Assembly (NCBI GenBank): GCA_021790555.1
Contig: JAJYGY010000214.1
Span: forward strand, 1 to 6,502
Direction of reading: 5' to 3'
Source: a bacterium
GTDB taxonomy: Bacteria; Oederibacteriota; JAJYGY01
DNA length: 6,502 nucleotides
This document shows, piece by piece, positions 1 to 6,459 of the stretch (position 1 is its first letter; every line of letters starts with the position of its first letter). The notes beneath the pieces are model-generated. The model worked only from the letters and a program-made list of their open reading frames with translations. It was not told the origin of the DNA and did not search any database. The position numbers and the translations under genes are program-made.

Positions 1-1293
1 GTGCGCAGGGTCGACGCGGCGGGCGTGGTCTCCACCGTGGCGGGCAACGGAAGCTTCGGGGTGTCGGGCGACGGGGGGGCGGCCACGGCGGCCCGGCTGC
101 GCCAGCCCTGGGACGTGAAGGCCGACTCCGCGGGCAACCTCTATATCCTGGATTTCGGGGCCAACAACGTGCGCAAGGTGAACCCGCAGGGGGTCATCAC
201 CACGGTGCTGGGAAGCCCCAGCGGGGACGCCGGCAATTCGCAGAACGGGCTGTCCGGGACCTCGACGCTGCTGAGGCAGCCCACCGGCCTGGCCGTGGAC
301 GCGCGGGGCGACGTGTTCGTGGTGGACGCGGGCAACGCGGTGGTGAGGGTGCTGTGGGCGACAAGCGGGATCTGCACCACCGTGGCGGGGACGCCGGGGC
401 AGTTCGGATTCGGCGGGGACGGCAGCCCCGTGGGGGGCGGCCTGATCAACCCGAGTTCCTCGACCCTGGCCGGGATCGTGGCCGACACCAGCGGAGCGCA
501 GGAGAAGCTGTATTTCTCTGACGCCAACAACCACCGCATCCGGGTGGTGGGGCTGCCCTACGGTTCGAACAAATACACCATCGTCAACACGCTGGCCGGG
601 ACGGGAGTGCCGGGCAACGGGGGGGACGGGGGAGCGGCCACGGCGGCGACCTTCACCAACCTGCAGGGGCTGGCGCTGGACGGCTGCGGGGGGCTGCTGG
701 TGTCGGACAGCGACAGCCAGAGGATAAGGCGGATCGACCTGGCCACCGGCCTGATCGGCGCCTTCGCGGGAAGGGGCGCGGGGGGCTTCAGCGGGGACGG
801 GGGTCCGGCGTCGCTGATGGCCTTCAACAACCCGGAGGCGATGGCGGTGCTGCCCGGCGGGGAGGTGGTGGTGATGGACCGGAGCAACCTGAGGGTGAGG
901 TCCATCGCGGCCTGCCAGGCGGGCTGCCCGGCGGCGGGGATGGCGGGGCGTGGGGAGGAGTCGGCCTCGGCGTCGGAGCTGCGGGGCGCCGAAGGGCGGG
1001 CGCCCTCGCTGGTGGGGCCGGAAAAGCCGCTGGTGGTGGCGCCCAACCCGGCGCGGGACAGCGTGAAGGTGATGTACTACCTGGAGGAGGGGGGGAAGGC
1101 GAGCCTGGAGGTCTACACCCTGGACGGGGTGAAGGTGGCGCAGCTGGGCCTGGGGGAGGAGCCGGCGGGGGCGGGAAGCGCGGACTTCGACACCAGCCGG
1201 CTGGCCTCGGGGCTGTACCTGGCGGTGCTGATGGAGGAGGGCAGGTCCGGGACGGCGGCCCGGGCGCGGTTCAAGTTCGCCGTGTTGAAGTGA
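1..1293 (+). CDS. NHL-repeat beta-propeller protein with C-terminal sorting-like domain (5' partial)
   Basis: The frame is open from the first base and begins in the middle of a repeat, so the true start lies left of the window; the GTG at 1 is most likely an internal Val codon. Residues 1-302 hold about five repeats of a pattern like TxAGxGxxGxxGDGGxAxxAxLxxPxGxAxDxxGNxYxxDxxNxxxRxV, with blocks near 11-60, 68-118, 126-183, 197-246 and 254-302. This is the NHL type of beta-propeller blade. A low-complexity linker (about 303-344) leads to a domain at 345-430 with VAPNPARDSVKV, a LEVYTLDG strand and LASGLYLAVL. That order (PNP start, LY/VY-D-x-G, SGxY) is typical of FlgD-like Ig and type IX (Por) C-terminal sorting domains. 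Inference: an exported or surface propeller, probably for binding rather than catalysis. No catalytic motif is visible. Domain class is well supported; the secretion route is less so, because no signal peptide is in view. Confidence 0.85.
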   Translation: MRRVDAAGVVSTVAGNGSFGVSGDGGAATAARLRQPWDVKADSAGNLYILDFGANNVRKVNPQGVITTVLGSPSGDAGNSQNGLSGTSTLLRQPTGLAVDARGDVFVVDAGNAVVRVLWATSGICTTVAGTPGQFGFGGDGSPVGGGLINPSSSTLAGIVADTSGAQEKLYFSDANNHRIRVVGLPYGSNKYTIVNTLAGTGVPGNGGDGGAATAATFTNLQGLALDGCGGLLVSDSDSQRIRRIDLATGLIGAFAGRGAGGFSGDGGPASLMAFNNPEAMAVLPGGEVVVMDRSNLRVRSIAACQAGCPAAGMAGRGEESASASELRGAEGRAPSLVGPEKPLVVAPNPARDSVKVMYYLEEGGKASLEVYTLDGVKVAQLGLGEEPAGAGSADFDTSRLASGLYLAVLMEEGRSGTAARARFKFAVLK

Positions 1294-1312
1294 GGGTTGG
1301 AGGGGGGAAAGA

Positions 1313-1348
1313 CGCCCGGCCGGGTTTTCCGACGGCCGGGCGCGTTTT
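1313..1348 (+). terminator. Intrinsic terminator after the NHL gene
   Basis: A perfect 10-bp G+C-rich stem (1313-1322 with 1333-1342, CGCCCGGCCG/CGGCCGGGCG) encloses a 10-nt loop and is followed by CG and then TTTT (1345-1348). It starts 20 nt after the stop codon at 1291-1293. The U-tract is short, so efficiency is uncertain. It separates the NHL gene from the ABC operon. Confidence 0.7.
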
Positions 1349-1401
1349 CCCGGCCGATGTGAGCCGGCGCCGGCCACCTTTCAAGGACGCCCCGTCCGCG
1401 G

Positions 1402-1429
1402 GCCTCCCGGGCTGGACAGCCCGGGAGGC
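1402..1429. repeat. Palindrome centred on the -35 box; candidate operator
   Basis: A perfect 12-bp inverted repeat (1402-1413, GCCTCCCGGGCT, with 1418-1429, AGCCCGGGAGGC) is separated by only GGAC. Its axis lies between 1415 and 1416, which is also the midpoint of the predicted -35 hexamer TGGACA (1413-1418). A protein bound here would occlude RNA polymerase, so a repressor operator is the simplest reading. A terminator is unlikely because no T-run follows directly; the next bases are GGCGCGTACAATTT. No regulator gene is in the window, so the binding factor is unknown. Confidence 0.55.
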
Positions 1430-1441
1430 GGCGCGTACAAT
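1413..1441 (+). promoter_or_regulatory. Predicted sigma70-type promoter of the ABC exporter operon
   Basis: TGGACA (1413-1418) and TACAAT (1436-1441) each differ by one base from the housekeeping consensus TTGACA/TATAAT and are separated by exactly 17 bp. The expected transcription start is about 1448, just before the GTG at 1451. The match stands out in such GC-rich surroundings, and it lies in the only intergenic space before the two-gene operon. Confidence 0.6.
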
Positions 1442-1450
1442 TTCCCTGCC

Positions 1451-3214
1451 GTGCAAAAACAAGCCTCCTCCAGCCTCAGGGTCCTCGTTTCCTTCGGGCC
1501 CTTCTTCCGCCCCCACCGTTCGCGCATCTGGCGCTGGTTCCTCATCTATGCCGCCTACTTCCTGGCCGGCATCCTCACGCCCTACGCGGTCAAGATCTAC
1601 TTCGACGACATCCTTCCGAAATCCTCCCTGGGACGGCTTTGGGTCTTCGGCGGCCTGTACCTGGCCTACGCCCTGGGCCTGCAGGCGCTCAACTTTTTCG
1701 GCAGCATGGGCACGGCGCGCATCATCGAGAACGTGGTGGCCGAGCTGCGCGCCACGGTCTTCGAGAAGCTGCACCGCCTGCACATGCGCTTCTTCGACCG
1801 CACCCTGAGCGGCGAGATCGTCAACCAGGTCACCTCTGACACGCGCCAGCTGCTGAACCTGCTGGGCGGCGACCTGGTCAACGTGGCCCTTTCCCTGGCC
1901 ATGGGCGTGGTCAGCTTCGTCATCCTCTGCCTGTGGAACGCCCGGCTGGCCGTGGTGGTGCTGGCCTTCCTGCCCGCCTACGCCTGGCTTTTCTACCGCT
2001 ACCTGCCCCTGGTGCACCGCTCGGCCCGCCGCTGGCGCCGCCGGGCCGACTTTCTGTGGGGCAACTGGGAGGAGAAGCTCAAGGGCATGGCCGTCATCCG
2101 GGCCTTCGCCCGGGAGAGCGGCGAGGCCCGCAAGCACCACCGCTTCGGCCGGCGCACGGCCGATACGTGGGCCCGCATGACCCTCTTCGGCGTGGAGATG
2201 AACAGCTGGGGGGGCTTCACGGCCGGCTTCAGCGCCCACGCCGCCTTCGCCGTGGGCTGCCTGCTGGTGAGCACGGGCGGCCTGACCCTGGGCGAGCTGA
2301 TCACCCTGTACGGCTTCATCAACTTCATCCTGGCCCCGGTGCAGGGGGCCTTCAACCTGGTCAACACCTGGCAGCAGTCGGCCGTGTCGGCCCAGCGCAT
2401 CCAGAACCTGCTGGGCGAGGTGGAGGAGAACCAGGACCGCGCCGCGCGCCGCCGGGTGGGGAGGCTGAAGGGCGCCATCGAGATCGAGCACCTGGGCTTC
2501 GAATACGAGCCGGGCCGGCCGGTGCTGAAGGACATCCACCTTTCCATCCGGCCGGGATGGAGCGTGGCCCTGGTGGGCCACACGGGCTGCGGCAAGACCA
2601 CCCTCATCCAGCTTCTTCAGGGCTTCTACCGGCCCCAGAACGGCCGCATCCTGCTGGACGGCATCCCCCTTTCCGAGATCAACCCCCAGGACCTGCGCCG
2701 CAACATCGGCGTGGTGCCGCAGGAGCTGACGCTCTTCCAGGACACCCTGCGCGCCAACGTGGCCTACGGCAGGCCGGAGGCCGGCCTGGACGAGCTGTGG
2801 GCCGTGCTCGACGCGGCCCAGGCCGGCGACTACGTGCGCTCGCTGCCCCGCAGGCTGGACACCCGCATCGGCGGGGAGGAGGGCGTGGCCCCCTCGCGCG
2901 GGCAGGGCCAGCGGCTGGCCATCGCCCGGGCCCTGCTCATCGACCCCAGCCTGGTCATCCTGGACGAGGCCACCTCCTCGCTGGATTCGCTGGAGGAGGC
3001 CCGCCTGCAGGCCGCCGTGGACGAGCTGCTGAAGGGCCGCACGGCCCTGGTGATCGCCCACCGCCTTTCCACCCTGCGGCGCTGCCACCTGGTGGTGGTG
3101 ATGGAGCGGGGGCGCGTGCTGGAATCCGGGGCGCCGGATGCCCTGCTGGCCGACCCTGAAAGCGCCTACAGCCGCCTGCACCGGGCCCATTATTTCCGGG
3201 CGGACGAGCCATGA
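1451..3214 (+). CDS. ABC exporter half-transporter, subunit with degenerate signature motif
   Basis: This 587-residue protein has the usual length and order of an MsbA/LmrA-type half-exporter: six membrane helices (about 27-48, 63-84, 142-162, 164-184, 255-275, 279-300), then an ATPase domain from about 340. Seen in the ATPase: A-loop Tyr352, Walker A GHTGCGKTT (376-384, Lys382), Q-loop Gln424, Walker B ending Asp505-Glu506, D-loop SSLD (509-512) and H-loop His537. The signature, normally LSGGQ, reads PSRGQ (481-485), and the loop before it (DTRIGGEEG) seems one residue longer than the usual DTxxGExG. The intact catalytic Glu with a poor signature fits one half of an asymmetric heterodimer with the next gene. 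The start is GTG at 1451; no Shine-Dalgarno is visible and the next in-frame ATG is inside the membrane domain. Likely in the inner membrane, exporting a lipid, drug or peptide; substrate unknown. Confidence 0.93.
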   Translation: MQKQASSSLRVLVSFGPFFRPHRSRIWRWFLIYAAYFLAGILTPYAVKIYFDDILPKSSLGRLWVFGGLYLAYALGLQALNFFGSMGTARIIENVVAELRATVFEKLHRLHMRFFDRTLSGEIVNQVTSDTRQLLNLLGGDLVNVALSLAMGVVSFVILCLWNARLAVVVLAFLPAYAWLFYRYLPLVHRSARRWRRRADFLWGNWEEKLKGMAVIRAFARESGEARKHHRFGRRTADTWARMTLFGVEMNSWGGFTAGFSAHAAFAVGCLLVSTGGLTLGELITLYGFINFILAPVQGAFNLVNTWQQSAVSAQRIQNLLGEVEENQDRAARRRVGRLKGAIEIEHLGFEYEPGRPVLKDIHLSIRPGWSVALVGHTGCGKTTLIQLLQGFYRPQNGRILLDGIPLSEINPQDLRRNIGVVPQELTLFQDTLRANVAYGRPEAGLDELWAVLDAAQAGDYVRSLPRRLDTRIGGEEGVAPSRGQGQRLAIARALLIDPSLVILDEATSSLDSLEEARLQAAVDELLKGRTALVIAHRLSTLRRCHLVVVMERGRVLESGAPDALLADPESAYSRLHRAHYFRADEP

Positions 3215-4959
3215 GCCGCCCCGGCGCCACTTCCTATTTCACCCGCTACATGCGCGACCTGGTGGCCCGCTACCCGGGCGCCATCGCCCTGCTGACCCTC
3301 AACGTGGTGGGGCGCGTGGGCCTGGGCCTGTGGTGGCCCTACGCCAACAAGGCCGTGGTGGACCGGGTGCTGGCGCTGAAGGTTTTTCCGGTGGGCCGCT
3401 GGGCCTGGCTGATCGGCATCGGGGCCCTGGTGCTGGTGCTCAACTACTGGCTGTTCCTGCTGTTCAACCGCCTGCTGACGCGCCTGATGGCCGTGGTGAC
3501 CCAGCGCCTGCGCACCGTGGTGGCCGGGCACCTGCTGCGGCTTTCGCAGGAATTCTACGACGCCTCCCACGCCGGGCGCCTGCTCACCGTGGCCCTGGCC
3601 GACCCGGAAAGCCTCAGCCAGCAGCTGACCATGGGCATCATCAACGCCCTGGCCAACGCCCTGGTGGTGCTGGGTGGCTACGTCATTTTGGTGCGCATGA
3701 ACTTGCAGCTCACCCTGGCCATCAGCCTGGTCTTCCCCCTGATGGTGGCCATCTTCTTCGCCATGCGGCCGGCCATGGTGGAGCAGAGCGAGCGCAACCG
3801 CGAAAGCTGGGGCATTTTGATGGGCATGGTGTCGGAGAAGGTGGCCGCCGTGCGCGTCATCCGGTCCTACGCAACTGAGGACGCCGAAAGCGCGGCCTTC
3901 CGCCGGCGCACCTTCCTGCACGCCGACCTGAACGTGCGCCAGACCTACCTGCGCGCGCTCTACGGGTCGCTCAACGGGCTGTGCGTGCACCTGGGCTACA
4001 TCCTGGTTTTCCTGGTGGGGGGCTGGCTCTACCTGCGCGGGCGCACCACCCTGGGCACCCTGGTGGCCTTCTACGGCTACTTCAACAGCCTCTACCCGGC
4101 CGTGCTGCAGATCTGCACCCTTCCCCAGCTCATCAGCGAGGCCAGCGGCTCGCTCACCAAGGTCTACCAGCTGCTGGACCGGCCCCTGGCCATCCAGAAC
4201 CTGCCGGGCGCCCGCGAGTTCAGGGGGCCGTTGAAGGAGGTGGCCTTCGAGGGGGTCTGGTTCCGCTACGGGGCGGAGATGCCCTGGGCCCTGCGCGACG
4301 CCGGCCTGCGGCTGCGGGCGGGCGAGCAGGTGGGCATCCTGGGGCCCAGCGGGTCCGGCAAGTCCACGCTGATGGCCCTGCTGCTGCGCTTCTACGAGCC
4401 GCAGAAGGGCCGCGTGCTGGTCAACGGGCGCGACCTCAGGGAATGGGACCTTCCCAGCCTGCGCCGGGCCTTCGGCCTGGTGCCGCAGGAGCCCATCCTC
4501 TTTTCCGGCAGCATCCGCGACAACCTCAACTTCCGGCGCGCCGGGGCGGGGGACGGGGAGGTGTGGGAGGTCCTGAAGGCGGCCGAGGCGGAGCCCTTCG
4601 TGCGGGCCCTGCCGCGCGGACTGGACACGGACCTGGGGGAGAAGGGCCTCACGCTTTCGGGCGGGCAGCGCCAGCGCCTGGCCCTGGCGCGGGCCCTGCT
4701 GGGAGGGCCCGAACTGGTCATCCTGGACAACTGCACCAGCGCCCTGGACGGGGAGACGGAGAAGCGCATCCTCAGGACCCTGCGCGTCCGGCTGGAGGGC
4801 CGCAGCGCCTTCATCATCAGCCACCGCGCCTCGGCCGTGATGCACTGCGCCCGGCTGGCCGTGTTCGACGGCGGCCGCGTGGCCGAGCAGGGCGAACCCG
4901 GCGAGCTGATGCGGCAGCCGGGGTACTTCCGGGACATCGTGCGGCAGCAGGAGGCCTGA
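3211..4959 (+). CDS. ABC exporter half-transporter, subunit lacking the catalytic glutamate
   Basis: This 582-residue half-exporter has six membrane helices (about 22-44, 65-88, 138-161, 166-186, 250-272, 279-300) and an ATPase domain from about 335. Seen: A-loop Tyr353, Walker A GPSGSGKST (378-386, Lys384), Q-loop Gln426, canonical signature LSGGQ (482-486), D-loop SALD (510-513) and H-loop His538. Walker B reads LVILDNCTSALD: Asp506 is followed by Asn507 (codon AAC at 4729-4731), where the hydrolytic Glu should be. Its own Walker A/B site should therefore bind ATP but hydrolyse it poorly, while its LSGGQ completes the active site of the partner. The ATG overlaps the upstream stop as ATGA (3211-3214), which indicates translational coupling and near-equal production. 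No good Shine-Dalgarno precedes it. Known parallels are heterodimers such as TM287/288 and BmrC/BmrD; orthology to a named pair cannot be claimed. Confidence 0.93.
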   Translation: MSRPGATSYFTRYMRDLVARYPGAIALLTLNVVGRVGLGLWWPYANKAVVDRVLALKVFPVGRWAWLIGIGALVLVLNYWLFLLFNRLLTRLMAVVTQRLRTVVAGHLLRLSQEFYDASHAGRLLTVALADPESLSQQLTMGIINALANALVVLGGYVILVRMNLQLTLAISLVFPLMVAIFFAMRPAMVEQSERNRESWGILMGMVSEKVAAVRVIRSYATEDAESAAFRRRTFLHADLNVRQTYLRALYGSLNGLCVHLGYILVFLVGGWLYLRGRTTLGTLVAFYGYFNSLYPAVLQICTLPQLISEASGSLTKVYQLLDRPLAIQNLPGAREFRGPLKEVAFEGVWFRYGAEMPWALRDAGLRLRAGEQVGILGPSGSGKSTLMALLLRFYEPQKGRVLVNGRDLREWDLPSLRRAFGLVPQEPILFSGSIRDNLNFRRAGAGDGEVWEVLKAAEAEPFVRALPRGLDTDLGEKGLTLSGGQRQRLALARALLGGPELVILDNCTSALDGETEKRILRTLRVRLEGRSAFIISHRASAVMHCARLAVFDGGRVAEQGEPGELMRQPGYFRDIVRQQEA

Positions 4960-4980
4960 GGAGGCCGGGGAGAAGGCGGC

Positions 4981-5709
4981 CTAGCCGGCGCCGTCCTCCT
5001 TTTCAAACCAGTGTTCCTGACGGATGCGGCCGGCGAAGACCATGCCGGCCCCGGCGCCGGATTGGGGGGGCAGGTCCGCCCCGTCCGGGGCCGGCGCCAG
5101 CACGAACCCCGCCGGGGTCACCAGCAGGCGCAGGGGGCCGGAGGGATGCAGGCCGCGCAGGGATTCCACCAGCTCCCAGTCCTGCACGCCGGGCTGCTCC
5201 TGCCGGCCGTCGGCGTGCTGGAAATACAGCCGCGTGCGGCGCGAAAGGTAAAAGGGGCATCCCAGCAGCGGAAGCCCCCAGGCCTCGCCCGGCTCCAGGC
5301 CCGGGTCGCGCGAAAGGTCCAGCCTGGAGCCGTCCCCGTCCACGAAGCGGGGCAGGTCCTCCACCTCGCCGCACAGGGCCGCCCGCCCGGGCGCGCCCTC
5401 GTCCACCACCAGCACCTGCCCGAATTCATTGATGGAAAAATAGGCCTCCCCGTGCCCGTGGGCGCCCCCGGCAAGCAGGCGCCGCCCGGCGAGCACGGCG
5501 TCAGACAGGGCGCGCGCGGAAAGCCCGGCCTCCGCCGGCAGCCGGTCCTCGGCGCCGCCGCGCCGCCAGGCCAGCAGGGGCAGGGCCCCGGCTTCCCGGC
5601 CCAGGCACAGCAGGTTGCCGGCGTGGCGCGGACTGTAGGGCGTGAAACGGCCCAGCCACAGCGAGGGCGATTGGGGACGGAAACGGAAATTCTTTGAAAA
5701 AGTGACCAT
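4981..5709 (-). CDS. Protein of unknown function, GC-rich
   Basis: I do not recognise this 242-residue protein. The frame is supported by strong G/C preference at third codon positions from about codon 12 onward and by its fit between its neighbours. It has no evident signal peptide or membrane helix and is rich in Gly, Ala, Leu, Arg and Pro. Notable segments are GHGEAYFSINEFGQVLVVDEG (about 84-104), an acidic stretch around VEDLPRFVDGDG, and FYLSRRTRLYFQHADG. Alternating short hydrophobic and charged stretches suggest a beta-rich soluble fold. The first nine or so codons are AT-rich, unlike the rest. ATG at 5709 is the only ATG near the 5' end; a weak GGAA lies 13-14 nt before it. It converges on the ABC operon with 21 bp between the stops and follows the AT-rich gene by 28 bp. 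Possible N-terminal loss or replacement is discussed under findings. Confidence 0.7.
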   Translation of the reverse strand: MVTFSKNFRFRPQSPSLWLGRFTPYSPRHAGNLLCLGREAGALPLLAWRRGGAEDRLPAEAGLSARALSDAVLAGRRLLAGGAHGHGEAYFSINEFGQVLVVDEGAPGRAALCGEVEDLPRFVDGDGSRLDLSRDPGLEPGEAWGLPLLGCPFYLSRRTRLYFQHADGRQEQPGVQDWELVESLRGLHPSGPLRLLVTPAGFVLAPAPDGADLPPQSGAGAGMVFAGRIRQEHWFEKEDGAG

Positions 5710-5737
5710 TATGAATTAGTGATTTCCGTAGATCAAG

Positions 5738-6436
5738 TTAGGGAAAAGAGCGTCCAAAGATCTTTTTAAATCTGCTTTGCCAACCACCCTTCCCGGGATT
5801 TGCCTTATAACGGTATATTCGTTCCAAGTCTCCCATACTTAATTCAAGTGTCTTGGTGCGATGGTCGATTCGGTGTTGCAAATCGACCAAAAATCGTTGA
5901 AATCCTCCGTCCCCTCTTGTCGAAGGATCTTGCTTCATTAGTTCTGAGTACTCTGAGGAACTTAGCTTGATTCTGCTATCTCGAACCCCAAAAGTCGCTT
6001 TAACTGACTTGTCCAATCCCAAAGCAGACCTTAATGCTTTTACACCTGTTCCAAATGGAGGAAGATGTGCCTTAAGTACTCCTGAAATTTCTATTTTTCC
6101 ACCAGAAAAAATTACAGCAAGGACTATTAGTAGGACCGAACCAGCCATTACAATTTCTGTAGGGCTTTGTCTCTTTATTTGCATGATACTAAGAACTTTC
6201 GCGGGTTTGTCTGAACTAAATAAAGAGTCAAGGTCCTTGATGGAGTATTTTTGAATTTGGTTGATATATTCGAAAACTTCAGTATTGCTAGGAACGTAAA
6301 TTTTTTGCCATTCGGTTTCTGGAATTATTTTTGTAAGAGCATTTACTGTTCCCCTGAAAAGATGAAGAAAGTCCGCGAATTCACTTATGTTGAGAAAATC
6401 CGACTCGTCCTCTATTATCATTGTTATGTTTTTCAT
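5738..6436 (-). CDS. Single-span membrane protein of unknown function
   Basis: I cannot name this 232-residue protein. The N-terminal part (1-90) is acidic at first (IIEDESDF) and looks soluble and mostly helical. One strong hydrophobic segment, at about 94-112 (EIVMAGSVLLIVLAVIF region), is a membrane span. A C-terminal domain (about 120-232) has a charged helix (FQRFLVDLQHRIDHRTKTLEL) and ends with a basic, aromatic motif, DLERIYRY...GKGGWQSRFKKIFG (203-228). With no signal peptide, an internal membrane anchor between two soluble domains is the best model; orientation is not clear. The start is fixed by GGAGG four bases before the ATG. Codon use is AT-rich, unlike every other gene here, so transfer is likely. 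It may be read through into the gene at 4981-5709, 28 bp downstream. Accessory, possibly defence-related, is only a guess from context. Confidence 0.8.
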   Translation of the reverse strand: MKNITMIIEDESDFLNISEFADFLHLFRGTVNALTKIIPETEWQKIYVPSNTEVFEYINQIQKYSIKDLDSLFSSDKPAKVLSIMQIKRQSPTEIVMAGSVLLIVLAVIFSGGKIEISGVLKAHLPPFGTGVKALRSALGLDKSVKATFGVRDSRIKLSSSEYSELMKQDPSTRGDGGFQRFLVDLQHRIDHRTKTLELSMGDLERIYRYKANPGKGGWQSRFKKIFGRSFP

Positions 6437-6440
6437 ACGT

Positions 6441-6445
6441 CCTCC
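6441..6445 (-). promoter_or_regulatory. Shine-Dalgarno of the single-span membrane protein gene
   Basis: On the minus strand GGAGG stands four bases before the ATG at 6436. It is the only strong Shine-Dalgarno seen in the window and fixes the start. The GC-rich genes at 1451 and 3211 have no comparable sequence. Confidence 0.75.
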
Positions 6446-6459
6446 AATTCATATAGAGA

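Noticed and set aside
1363..1374. GCCGGCGCCGGC self-complementary 12-mer
   Set aside because: Such alternating G/C palindromes are common by chance at this composition, and it lies upstream of the promoter without matching repeats nearby.
1271..3190. A 639-codon open frame on the minus strand opposite the first ABC gene
   Set aside because: It is rich in Gln, His, Gly and Ala without domain structure, as expected for the antisense shadow of a GC-rich gene. The plus-strand frame has every ABC motif.
3190..4845. A 551-codon open frame on the minus strand opposite the second ABC gene
   Set aside because: It has the same antisense-shadow composition. The real protein on the plus strand is unambiguous.
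4960..4990. A bidirectional terminator between the converging genes
   Set aside because: Only a 4-bp stem (4977-4980 with 4984-4987) and short repeats of AGGAGGCC are present, with no T-run on either strand.
5011..5697. A 228-codon plus-strand frame across the unknown GC-rich gene
   Set aside because: Its product is Gln/Gly/Pro/Ala-rich with no hydrophobic core pattern, and it is the complement of the minus-strand gene, which has better third-position G/C bias. A small chance remains that the strand call is wrong.
5701..5723. AGTGAC/AGTGAT near-repeat at the composition boundary as an insertion target duplication
   Set aside because: The copies are six bases with one mismatch and only 17 bp apart, not flanking the AT-rich block. 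The far end is outside the window, so it cannot be tested.
5708..5736. TTGATC-17 bp-CATAAT on the minus strand as a promoter for the unknown gene
   Set aside because: The spacing is ideal, but the -10 box overlaps the ATG at 5709. Transcription would start inside the gene with no alternative start downstream. It is likely chance in AT-rich sequence unless the annotated start is wrong.
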